A DNA stretch of 64,000 nucleotides. Source: Acidobacteria bacterium Ga0077551. Its GTDB lineage: Bacteria; Pseudomonadota; Alphaproteobacteria; Caulobacterales; Hyphomonadaceae. The notes below the pieces were generated by a model. It did not search any database and had not been told where the DNA came from. It worked only from the letters and a program-made list of their open reading frames with translations. Positions 34,014 to 40,996 of the stretch are shown piece by piece (position 1 is the first letter of the stretch; every line of letters starts with the position of its first letter). The stretch is taken from contig LNFC01000019.1 in NCBI GenBank assembly GCA_001464545.1, positions 124,001-188,000 on the forward strand, written 5' to 3'. Both the position numbers and the translations under genes were made by a program.

Positions 34014-35023
34014 TAGGCGCGGCTGACGCAGAAGTCTGCGAGGTCTTCCAATGCATCGCGATACCGCGACGGAGGCAGGGTGCGCAGCGCGCCCTTGGCG
34101 AGGGCGGCGTAGGCTTCGGCTTCCTGCACGGTCGCTTCAGCGGCGCCGGTGGCGCGGATCAGGTGAACCGCATGGGTGAGGTCGGAGTCTTCCTGCGTTT
34201 CGGGGTTCAGCGCGCGGTCCCAGAAAGCACGGTCCTCGTCCGAGCCGCGGCGGCGCGCGATGATGACCGGCAGGGTGATCTTGCCTTCCCGGAAATCGTC
34301 GCCGACCGATTTGCCGATGACGGAAGTTGTTCCGCCATAATCGAGCGCGTCGTCGATGATCTGGAAGGCGAGGCCGAGATTCTTGCCATAGGTGGCAAGC
34401 GCGGCGGCGTGGCCGGCGCCGGTGGTGGACAGCGCGCCGGTTTCGGCGGCAGCCTCGAACAGCGCGCCGGTCTTGGCTTCGACGATGGCCAGGTATTCCT
34501 CGGTCGGCAGGTCGCGTGCCGCCATGGCGGCGAGCTGGCGCACTTCGCCCTCTGCGATCACGGTCGAGGCGGTGGCGAGGCGGTTCAGGATGTCGAGGCT
34601 GTTGGTCTCGACCAGCAGGTTGAAGGCGCGGGCGAACAGGAAATCGCCCACAAGGATCGAGGCCTTGTTGCCCCAGATCGCCTTGGCGGCAGGCTTGCCG
34701 CGGCGTAGCGCGCTCTCATCGACGACGTCGTCGTGCAGCAGGGTGGCGGTGTGGATGAACTCGACGGCCGCCGCGAGGGCGTGGGTCGCAGCGTTCGCCT
34801 TCCCGACGGCGTTGGCCGCGATCAGGGTGATCAGCGGGCGAAGGCGCTTGCCGCCCGCCGAGACGATATAGCCGGAAAGATCAGGAATGATGGAGACCGG
34901 GCTGGCGGCGCGGGTGGCGAGCAGGTGCTCCACGGCGGCCAGATCAGCCGCCACGAGGTCCTGCATCCGGTCCACCAGCGAAGACAACGCGGCCTTGCTC
35001 TTGGGTTTGGGGGCAAGGGTCAA
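34010..35023 (-). CDS. ispB: polyprenyl (octa-/decaprenyl) diphosphate synthase
   Basis: 337 residues with the two Asp-rich motifs of trans-prenyltransferases: LLHDDVVDESALRRG (FARM) and FQIIDDALDYG (SARM), plus SGGKRLRPL-like SAGGKRLRPL near residue 56. It makes the long chain of ubiquinone. Which chain length is made cannot be read from sequence. It converges on the transferase, sharing the bases of both stop codons. Confidence 0.92.
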   Translation of the reverse strand: MTLAPKPKSKAALSSLVDRMQDLVAADLAAVEHLLATRAASPVSIIPDLSGYIVSAGGKRLRPLITLIAANAVGKANAATHALAAAVEFIHTATLLHDDVVDESALRRGKPAAKAIWGNKASILVGDFLFARAFNLLVETNSLDILNRLATASTVIAEGEVRQLAAMAARDLPTEEYLAIVEAKTGALFEAAAETGALSTTGAGHAAALATYGKNLGLAFQIIDDALDYGGTTSVIGKSVGDDFREGKITLPVIIARRRGSDEDRAFWDRALNPETQEDSDLTHAVHLIRATGAAEATVQEAEAYAALAKGALRTLPPSRYRDALEDLADFCVSRAY

Positions 35024-35074
35024 GGCGGAACTCCGGAGGTGGCTCTGACGTGTTAAGTTATTCTACGAGGCACA

Positions 35075-35096
35075 GGTGCCAAGGCGACGTGGCACC
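35075..35096. other. 7-bp perfect inverted repeat in the ispB-lipoprotein divergent region
   Basis: GGTGCCA and TGGCACC flank 8 bases. It lies 52 bp before ispB and about 96 bp before the lipoprotein gene. It could be an operator or an RNA hairpin; a GANTC site (GATTC) occurs about 45 bp further on. Confidence 0.3.
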
Positions 35097-35191
35097 GGGC
35101 CGCATGTATTCACTCCATGACAACGCGTTCATCAACCATGATTCAGCGACAATAGCTGACACGCGGGCCCGATTCGCGCTAAATGTGGCCC

Positions 35192-35677
35192 ATGAAACAC
35201 GTATTCCTGATCCCCGCCCTCGCCGTGATGGCAGCTTGCGCCACGACGCCGGTCTACGGTCCCGCCAAATCCGAACGCGCCGAGGGCTATCTCTCGCAGC
35301 AGATCGAGACTGGCCGGCACCGCGTCTCCTATACCGACAGGGACCCGATCCGGGCCCGGAACATGGCCTTGCTGCGCGCCTCCGAGATCACCCTCACGGA
35401 GGGAAAGGACTGGTTCGAGATCACCCACGAGACGGTGGATTCGGAAGGGTCGGGCCGCAGCGGCGGGCCTTCGGTCAGCATCGGCGGCTCGGCAGGCTCG
35501 GGCGGTTATTCGGGCGTCGGGGTTGGCGTCGGCTTCGGCATCCCGCTGGGCGGGGGCAGCGTCGGCAAGGTCACGCATACACTGGAAATCGTCACCGGCG
35601 CCGGCACCAAGCCGGACAAGGCGGAAGCCTATGATGCCCGCTCGGTGGACATGAACCTGCGGGTCACTTCCGGCTGA
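35192..35677 (+). CDS. small glycine-rich lipoprotein (CC0125/CC1285-like)
   Basis: 161 residues. Lipoprotein signal AVMAAC with lipidated C16, then GPAKSERAEGYLSQQIE and a glycine/serine-rich centre (GGSAGSGGYSGVGVGVGFG), then a beta-rich end. The layout resembles the CC0125/CC1285 lipoprotein group of Caulobacterales; the function is unknown. It overlaps the next gene by one base (TGATG). Confidence 0.65.
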   Translation: MKHVFLIPALAVMAACATTPVYGPAKSERAEGYLSQQIETGRHRVSYTDRDPIRARNMALLRASEITLTEGKDWFEITHETVDSEGSGRSGGPSVSIGGSAGSGGYSGVGVGVGFGIPLGGGSVGKVTHTLEIVTGAGTKPDKAEAYDARSVDMNLRVTSG

Positions 35678-35883
35678 TGGAAGAGGTGTTCCGGACGAAA
35701 GATCCGGTAAAACTGTCTTATGTCGAACACCTGCTGGCCGAGGCCGGCGTCGAATATTTCGTGCTCGACCGGCATATTTCGGCCGTTGAAGGCAGTATCG
35801 GCGTCTTTCCGCGCCGCATCCTGGTGAAGGACACCCAGCTCGCGCGGGCGCGGCTGGCCCTGGTCGGGGTAGAGCCGGGATGA
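35677..35883 (+). CDS. DUF2007-family protein (putative signal-transducing)
   Basis: 68 residues of the small alpha-beta DUF2007 fold: MEEVFRTKDPVKLSYVEHLL, AGVEYFVLDRHIS and the IGVFPRRILV strand with DTQLARARLAL helix. The function is unknown. It overlaps the methyltransferase start by 4 bp (ATGA), so the three genes lipoprotein-DUF2007-methyltransferase form one coupled operon. Confidence 0.78.
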   Translation: MEEVFRTKDPVKLSYVEHLLAEAGVEYFVLDRHISAVEGSIGVFPRRILVKDTQLARARLALVGVEPG

Positions 35884-36611
35884 CCGCCTCGACCCGGGAC
35901 ACCGTCTATCAGGGGAGGGTGACGCTCGTTCAGCCGGAGACAGGCTTCCGTGCCGGCTTCGACTCGCTGGCGCTGGCAGCCGCCTTGCCAGCCCTGGAGA
36001 AGGGCGAGGCGCTGGAACTTGGATGCGGATCCGGCGGGGCGCTGCTGCCGGCGGCGTTCCGGCTGCCCGGCGTCCGGTTTACCGGAGTTGAGCAGGATTC
36101 CGGAGCAGCGGCGCGGGCGCGCGAAGGCGCTGCGCAGAACGCGTTTGCAGAACGGATCGTCATCGAGACGGCTGAGGCCTCCGGCTGGACGGCGGCGCAT
36201 GAGAACCGGTTCGACCTTGTGTTTGCGAACCCGCCTTATTTCGAGCCGGGCAAGATTTCCGCCCCCGGCGAGGGCAAGGCGGGGGCCTACATTGAGAGCC
36301 TGCCGCTCGAAGGGTGGGTGAAGGCCATGCTGTTTGCCGCCAAGCCCCGGGCGCCGGTGATCCTCATCCACCGCGCGGCCGAACTGGCGCGGTTGCTGGC
36401 CCAGCTGGACCGGCAAGCCGGGGAGATCACCGTGCTGCCGATGGCGTCCAAAGCCGATGAGCCAGCCCGGCGCGTCCTTGTGCGGGCGAGGAAGGGACTA
36501 AAGAGGGGTCCGCTGACACTGCTTGCGCCGCTGGTGACGCATGAACCGGATGGAAGCGCGCGGACGCCGTTGGCCCAGGCCATCGTCGAAGGGCTCGGGA
36601 TCGACTGGTAG
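35880..36611 (+). CDS. TrmN6-like small-domain methyltransferase
   Basis: 243 residues of class I SAM-dependent methyltransferase. Motif I is LELGCGSGGALL and the catalytic motif is VFANPPYFEPG, with NPPY marking N6-adenine or N5-glutamine methylation. It most resembles tRNA(1Val) adenine-37 N6-methyltransferase. The coupling with DUF2007 is frequent in alphaproteobacteria. Substrate assignment is inference. Confidence 0.75.
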   Translation: MTASTRDTVYQGRVTLVQPETGFRAGFDSLALAAALPALEKGEALELGCGSGGALLPAAFRLPGVRFTGVEQDSGAAARAREGAAQNAFAERIVIETAEASGWTAAHENRFDLVFANPPYFEPGKISAPGEGKAGAYIESLPLEGWVKAMLFAAKPRAPVILIHRAAELARLLAQLDRQAGEITVLPMASKADEPARRVLVRARKGLKRGPLTLLAPLVTHEPDGSARTPLAQAIVEGLGIDW

Positions 36612-36684
36612 CGGTTCGATTTAGTTTGCAATACGGGCGCCGGGACCCAACCTCAGGTTTGGGGGACACCAGAGGACACGCGCC

Positions 36685-36795
36685 ATGTTTACATTCCTCT
36701 TCATCGGCAGCCTGATCGCGGGCGTTGCGATCGCCTGGATCGGCTGGTTTGGCCAACGCGACCACAACAACCCGCGCGACCCGAAGGAAAAGTGA
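36685..36795 (+). CDS. 36-residue single-pass membrane microprotein
   Basis: ATG at 36685 to TGA at 36795. The peptide is FLFIGSLIAGVAIAWIGWFG, a single hydrophobic helix, followed by a charged tail RDHNNPRDPKEK. GAGGA lies 7-11 bp before the ATG. It lies between the methyltransferase and glyQ. No family is recognised. It could be a regulatory or complex-stabilising small membrane protein; comparison with relatives is needed for support. Confidence 0.5.
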   Translation: MFTFLFIGSLIAGVAIAWIGWFGQRDHNNPRDPKEK

Positions 36796-36857
36796 GACCG
36801 GTTGCGTGGCCGCGGGCTTGGCGCTAGGCCGGGATTTCCCAGACCGGTGAGCCCTCC

Positions 36858-37757
36858 ATGCCTGCGTCCCCCCAAACTCCGAAAGCCCATGCCAAACCGA
36901 AATCCTTCCAGGACCTGATCCTGACGCTGCAATCCTATTGGGCGGCGCAAGGCTGCGCGATCCTGCAGCCCTACGACATGGAAGTCGGCGCCGGGACGCT
37001 GCACCCGGCGACGGTACTGCGCGCTCTGGGCCCGAAGAACTGGCGCGCGGCTTACGTGCAGCCTTCCCGCCGTCCGAAAGACGGGCGCTACGGCGAGAAC
37101 CCCAACCGGCTCGGCCACTATTACCAGTTCCAGGTGATCCTGAAGCCGAACCCGGTAAACCTGCAGGACCTCTATCTCGAGAGCCTCTACCGGATCGGGA
37201 TCGACCCGATGGTGCACGACATCCGCTTCGTGGAAGATGACTGGGAGAACCCGACAGTCGGCGCCTGGGGCCTCGGCTGGGAAGTCTGGTGCGACGGGAT
37301 GGAAGTGTCCCAGTACACCTACTTCCAGCAGGTCGGCGGGCTGGATGTCGCGCCGGTCTCGGGCGAGCTGACCTATGGCCTCGAGCGCCTCGCGATGTAC
37401 GTCTTCGGCGTCGACCGGGTGTACGATCTGCCCTTCAACGATCCCGCCTCTGCCGTACCGCTGACCTATGGCGACGTGTTTCTGGAGAACGAGCGCCAGC
37501 AGAGCGCGTTCAATTTCGAACATTCGGATGTCGAGATGCTGAAGCGCTGGTTTGCCGATTGCGAGAACCAGTCGAACGCCCTGCGCGCGGCGGGCAAGCC
37601 GCTACCGGCGTATGACTACGCGCTGAAAGCCTCGCATACGTTCAACCTGATCGATGCGCGCGGCGCGATTTCGCCGACCGAGCGCCAAGCCTACATCGCA
37701 CGCGTGCGAGACCTGGCGCGCGGCGCAGCGGCGCAGTGGGCGGAAGCGCAAGGCTGA
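36858..37757 (+). CDS. glyQ: glycyl-tRNA synthetase alpha subunit
   Basis: 299 residues, about the usual length of GlyQ. It carries [20 protein letters not shown], the tRNA-synthetase motif 2 region [19 protein letters not shown], and the motif 3 area [14 protein letters not shown]. With GlyS it forms the alpha2beta2 enzyme charging tRNA-Gly. The partner glyS begins 930 bp downstream, separated by two small genes. Confidence 0.97.
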   Translation: MPASPQTPKAHAKPKSFQDLILTLQSYWAAQGCAILQPYDMEVGAGTLHPATVLRALGPKNWRAAYVQPSRRPKDGRYGENPNRLGHYYQFQVILKPNPVNLQDLYLESLYRIGIDPMVHDIRFVEDDWENPTVGAWGLGWEVWCDGMEVSQYTYFQQVGGLDVAPVSGELTYGLERLAMYVFGVDRVYDLPFNDPASAVPLTYGDVFLENERQQSAFNFEHSDVEMLKRWFADCENQSNALRAAGKPLPAYDYALKASHTFNLIDARGAISPTERQAYIARVRDLARGAAAQWAEAQG

Positions 37758-37812
37758 GGTGGCTCGCCTTTTGGTACTCTGTCTCTAGGTGACGGATTTT
37801 GGAGGACAAACC

Positions 37813-38052
37813 ATGAGTGAACCGACTGTCGCCGGAAACCAGCCGATCCCGGTCGAGGTAGAAGAAGGCAAGACGTATTGGTGGTGCGCCTGCGGGCAAT
37901 CCAAGCGTCAGCCTTTCTGTGACGGCAGCCACAAGGGTACCGAATTCGTGCCACAAGGCTGGGAAGCGCCGAAAACCGGCAAAGTCTTCTTCTGCGCCTG
38001 CAAGCGTACCGGAAAAAGCCCCCTGTGCGACGGCAGCCACAACCAGCTCTGA
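37813..38052 (+). CDS. double CDGSH-type iron-sulfur protein
   Basis: 79 residues with two CDGSH modules: WCACGQSKRQPFCDGSH and FCACKRTGKSPLCDGSH, each with the three Cys and one His ligands of a mitoNEET-like [2Fe-2S] cluster. GGAGGACA precedes the ATG at 37813; an earlier ATG is not needed. Probably an electron- or cluster-transfer protein. It sits between glyQ and glyS, with its own Shine-Dalgarno. Confidence 0.9.
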   Translation: MSEPTVAGNQPIPVEVEEGKTYWWCACGQSKRQPFCDGSHKGTEFVPQGWEAPKTGKVFFCACKRTGKSPLCDGSHNQL

Positions 38053-38150
38053 ACGAAGCTGAACAGATATTCATATAAAAAACAGTGCATTAAGCACAGA
38101 TTCTTTTGCTTTCGTGCGACGGAAGTACAGCCCGGCTCTCGTTGAACCTG

Positions 38151-38174
38151 CATGATCCGAACGATCGGGTCATG
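38151..38174. other. inverted repeat before the charged-repeat protein gene
   Basis: CATGATCCG-AACGAT-CGGGTCATG forms a 9-bp stem with one G-T pair. It is 20 bp upstream of the ATG, next to the AAGGAGG site, so folding could affect translation, or it could be an operator. Confidence 0.35.
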
Positions 38175-38194
38175 TAACTCAAGGAGGACCACCC

Positions 38195-38509
38195 ATGTTC
38201 AAGCCCCTGATCGCCGCTGCCCTGATTGCGGCCTTTGCCGCTCCCGTTGCCCTTGCGGGCCCCGCCGAACGCCTCGGCCGGATCGACCATCGCCTGACCG
38301 CCGCAGAAATTCGCGGCGACATTCCGCAAGGCAGCCGCGCTGACCGTGCCGAAGACCGTCTCGACCGCTTCGAGAACAAGGTGGATCGCCGCGAGAGCCG
38401 CCGCGACGAAGCCTATGACCATGGCCCGCGCGATGTGATCGAGGACCGTCTCGACCGCGCCGAGAACGTGGTTGACCGCCGCGAAGACCGGATCGACCGC
38501 CGCCACTAG
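38195..38509 (+). CDS. secreted charged-repeat protein of unknown function
   Basis: 104 residues. A signal peptide (1-21, ending PVALA) precedes a highly charged helical chain with two copies of EDRLDRxENxVDRRE (about 58-72 and 80-98) and an Arg/Asp-rich tail. AAGGAGG is 8 bp before the ATG, indicating strong expression. No known family is recognised. The alternating Asp/Arg pattern suggests a single alpha-helix or coiled coil in the periplasm. Its position in front of glyS is unexplained. Confidence 0.65.
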   Translation: MFKPLIAAALIAAFAAPVALAGPAERLGRIDHRLTAAEIRGDIPQGSRADRAEDRLDRFENKVDRRESRRDEAYDHGPRDVIEDRLDRAENVVDRREDRIDRRH

Positions 38510-38541
38510 GCCTTTGCCTGGTTCGCCCATTCCGGTCATCG

Positions 38542-38588
38542 CCGGAACCCGGACCGCCTGCTGGTAGCAGGCGCGGGCCGGGTCCCGG
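38542..38588. other. strong hairpin in the leader between the charged-repeat gene and glyS
   Basis: An outer stem (38542-38552 with 38578-38588, 10 of 11 pairs) encloses a perfect 7-bp stem GCCTGCT-GGT-AGCAGGC (38556-38572). It is 100 bp before glyS. No T tract follows. It may be an attenuator, a stable mRNA spacer or an intergenic repeat. Confidence 0.4.
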
Positions 38589-38688
38589 GAATGCCGGGGT
38601 GGGCTGCCTCGCACCGCGTGCCACCCTTGACCCCGGCGCGGGCGCGACTATGCCGTGACCCACGCGAAACTCCTGCCGCCGGGGCCCC

Positions 38689-40806
38689 ATGGCTGAACTC
38701 CTGCTCGAACTCTTTTCCGAGGAAATTCCTGCGCGCATGCAGGCGAAGGCCGAGGCTGATCTCCTCGCCGCGTTGACCGCGCGGCTGAAGGAAGCTGGCC
38801 TCAGCTGGAAAAGCGCGTTTGCGGTCTCTGGTCCGCGCCGGCTGACGGCGGTGATCGAGGGGCTCGACGCGCGTTCGGCGGACGTGCGCGAAGAAAAAAA
38901 GGGCCCGAAAGTCGGCGCGCCGGAGCAGGCGATTGCGGGCTTCCTGCGCGGCGCGGGGCTGACCTCCATCGACCAGGCGAGCATCGTCTCCGATCCCAAG
39001 AAGGGCGACTCCTATGTCGCCTATATCTCTGTGCCGGGTCGCGACGCCGTGGACGTGATTGCCGAGGCCGTGCCGGCCATCGTGCGCGGGTTCAACTGGC
39101 CGAAATCCATGCGGACGGCGGACGGCGACCTGCGCTGGGTGCGTCCGTTGCAGAAGATTGTCTGCATTCTCGACGGCGCGGTTGTGCCGCTCGAAGTGGG
39201 CGGGATTGTGAGCGGCAACTTGACTGAGGGGCACCGCGTTCACGGGCGTGGCCCGTACACGGTCAAATCCTGGGCGGACTACAAGAAGCAACTTGAAGGC
39301 AAGGGCCATGTGATCCTGTCGCGGGAGGGCCGCCGCGCGCGCATCCTTCAAGGGATTGCGGACGCCTGCGGCAAGGCCGGGCTGGAGCTCGTGCCGGATG
39401 AAGGGCTGCTTGAGGAGGTGACCGGGCTCGCGGAATGGCCGGTGGTTGTGCTCGGGCAGATGGATCCGTCCTTCCTCGACCTGCCGCCGGAAGTGATCAA
39501 GCTGTCGATGCGCACGCACCAGAAGTATTTCGCGGTGCGCCGTCCGGGTACGGAAGGCCTTGCGCCGAACTTCATCGTGGTGGCCAACATCACCGCGAGC
39601 GATAGCGGCGCGGCGATTGCCGAAGGCAACGCGCGGGTGCTCTCGGCGCGCCTGTCGGATGCGCGCTTCTTCTGGGAGAAGGACAAGGCGACGCCGCTCG
39701 ACGTGATGGCCGAGAAGCTGAAGACCATCGCGTTCAAGGAAGAGCTCGGCTCGCTCGGCGACAAGGTCGAGCGCGTGGCCGCGCTGGCCCGGGAACTCGC
39801 GCCGAAGGTGGGCGCGGACCCGGACCTCGCAGAACGCGCCGCGCGGCTGGCGAAGGCAGACCTCGTCTCCGAGATGGTCGGCGAGTTCCCGGAACTGCAG
39901 GGCGTGATGGGGCGTTATTATGCGCTCAGCGCAAGCGAGAAACCGAACGTCGCCGACGCGATCCGCGACCACTACAAACCGCAAGGTCCGAATGACGCCG
40001 TGCCGTCCGAGCCGGTCGCCGTGGCCGTCGCACTGGCGGACAAACTGGACACGCTGGTGGGCTTCTGGGCGATTGACGAGAAACCGACGGGATCGAAGGA
40101 CCCGTTCGCGCTCCGCCGTGCGGCGCTGGGCGTGGTGCGGATTGTTCTGGAAAATCAGAACCGGCTCAAGCTGCGTCCCGTCCTGATGGATCACAACGGA
40201 ACGCTCATTGATGCCGGAAGCAAACCGGCATCGAAAGAAGCATTGCTTCAAGCTTATGATAAGAGCGCATCGCTTTCAGCCGACCTCCTTTCTTTCTTCG
40301 CCGACCGCCTCAAGCAAGTCCTCCGCGACCAGGGCAAACGCCATGACCTGATCGATGCCGTCTTCGCGCTCGGCGAGGATGACCTCGTCCTCATCGTGAA
40401 GCGCGTCGAAGCGCTGGGTGCCTTCCTCGAAACGGAAGACGGCGCGACGCTGCTTGCCGGCTACAAGCGCGCGGCCAACATCCTGAAGGCGGAAGAGAAG
40501 AAGGGCGCGCTGCCGGAGAACCTCTCCGTCGATCCGACGCTTATCGCCAAGGGCCCGGCCGCCGAGCAGGCGCTCTGGAAATCGGTGACCACTGCCGAGG
40601 CCGCGCTGGAGGCGCCGCTGGCGAAAGAAGATTTCGCCGGGGCGATGAAGGTGCTCGCGGGTCTTCGGGCGCCGGTCGATGCGTTTTTCGAAGGCGTGAT
40701 GGTCAACGATTCGGACGCGGCGGTGCGCGCCAACCGGCTGGCGCTGCTCGTGGCGGTGCGGGACGCGCTCCACAAGGTGGCGGATTTCTCGAAAATCGAG
40801 GGTTAA
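38689..40806 (+). CDS. glyS: glycyl-tRNA synthetase beta subunit
   Basis: 705 residues, of standard GlyS length. The conserved start is AELLLELFSEEIPARMQ, and MRTHQKYFAVR and KADLVSEMVGEFPELQG are typical. The C-terminal anticodon-binding part is present. It works only with GlyQ. The 179-bp gap upstream holds a strong hairpin, so it may have its own promoter. Confidence 0.96.
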   Translation: MAELLLELFSEEIPARMQAKAEADLLAALTARLKEAGLSWKSAFAVSGPRRLTAVIEGLDARSADVREEKKGPKVGAPEQAIAGFLRGAGLTSIDQASIVSDPKKGDSYVAYISVPGRDAVDVIAEAVPAIVRGFNWPKSMRTADGDLRWVRPLQKIVCILDGAVVPLEVGGIVSGNLTEGHRVHGRGPYTVKSWADYKKQLEGKGHVILSREGRRARILQGIADACGKAGLELVPDEGLLEEVTGLAEWPVVVLGQMDPSFLDLPPEVIKLSMRTHQKYFAVRRPGTEGLAPNFIVVANITASDSGAAIAEGNARVLSARLSDARFFWEKDKATPLDVMAEKLKTIAFKEELGSLGDKVERVAALARELAPKVGADPDLAERAARLAKADLVSEMVGEFPELQGVMGRYYALSASEKPNVADAIRDHYKPQGPNDAVPSEPVAVAVALADKLDTLVGFWAIDEKPTGSKDPFALRRAALGVVRIVLENQNRLKLRPVLMDHNGTLIDAGSKPASKEALLQAYDKSASLSADLLSFFADRLKQVLRDQGKRHDLIDAVFALGEDDLVLIVKRVEALGAFLETEDGATLLAGYKRAANILKAEEKKGALPENLSVDPTLIAKGPAAEQALWKSVTTAEAALEAPLAKEDFAGAMKVLAGLRAPVDAFFEGVMVNDSDAAVRANRLALLVAVRDALHKVADFSKIEG

Positions 40807-40861
40807 CCAAGGTGTTCCGGTTCGGTACTGCAGAGCGTCGGTACATACCCTGAGAGGCGAA

Positions 40862-40877
40862 TTAACAACGTTGTCAA
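40862..40877. promoter_or_regulatory. 16-bp near-perfect palindrome upstream of ppdK
   Basis: TTAACAACGTTGTCAA has one mismatched pair. It is 119 bp before ppdK in a 190-bp promoter region. A regulatory operator is likely; the factor is unknown. Confidence 0.4.
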
Positions 40878-40996
40878 TCGCCCCGGAGACGAAACGCGCT
40901 CTTCTCATGACGGGTGCGATGCAGCATAGGACTTGCAATCGATCCGGGCGGATAGAATTCACCGGTACATAAAGCTTACACGGAAGGCGATTTGGC

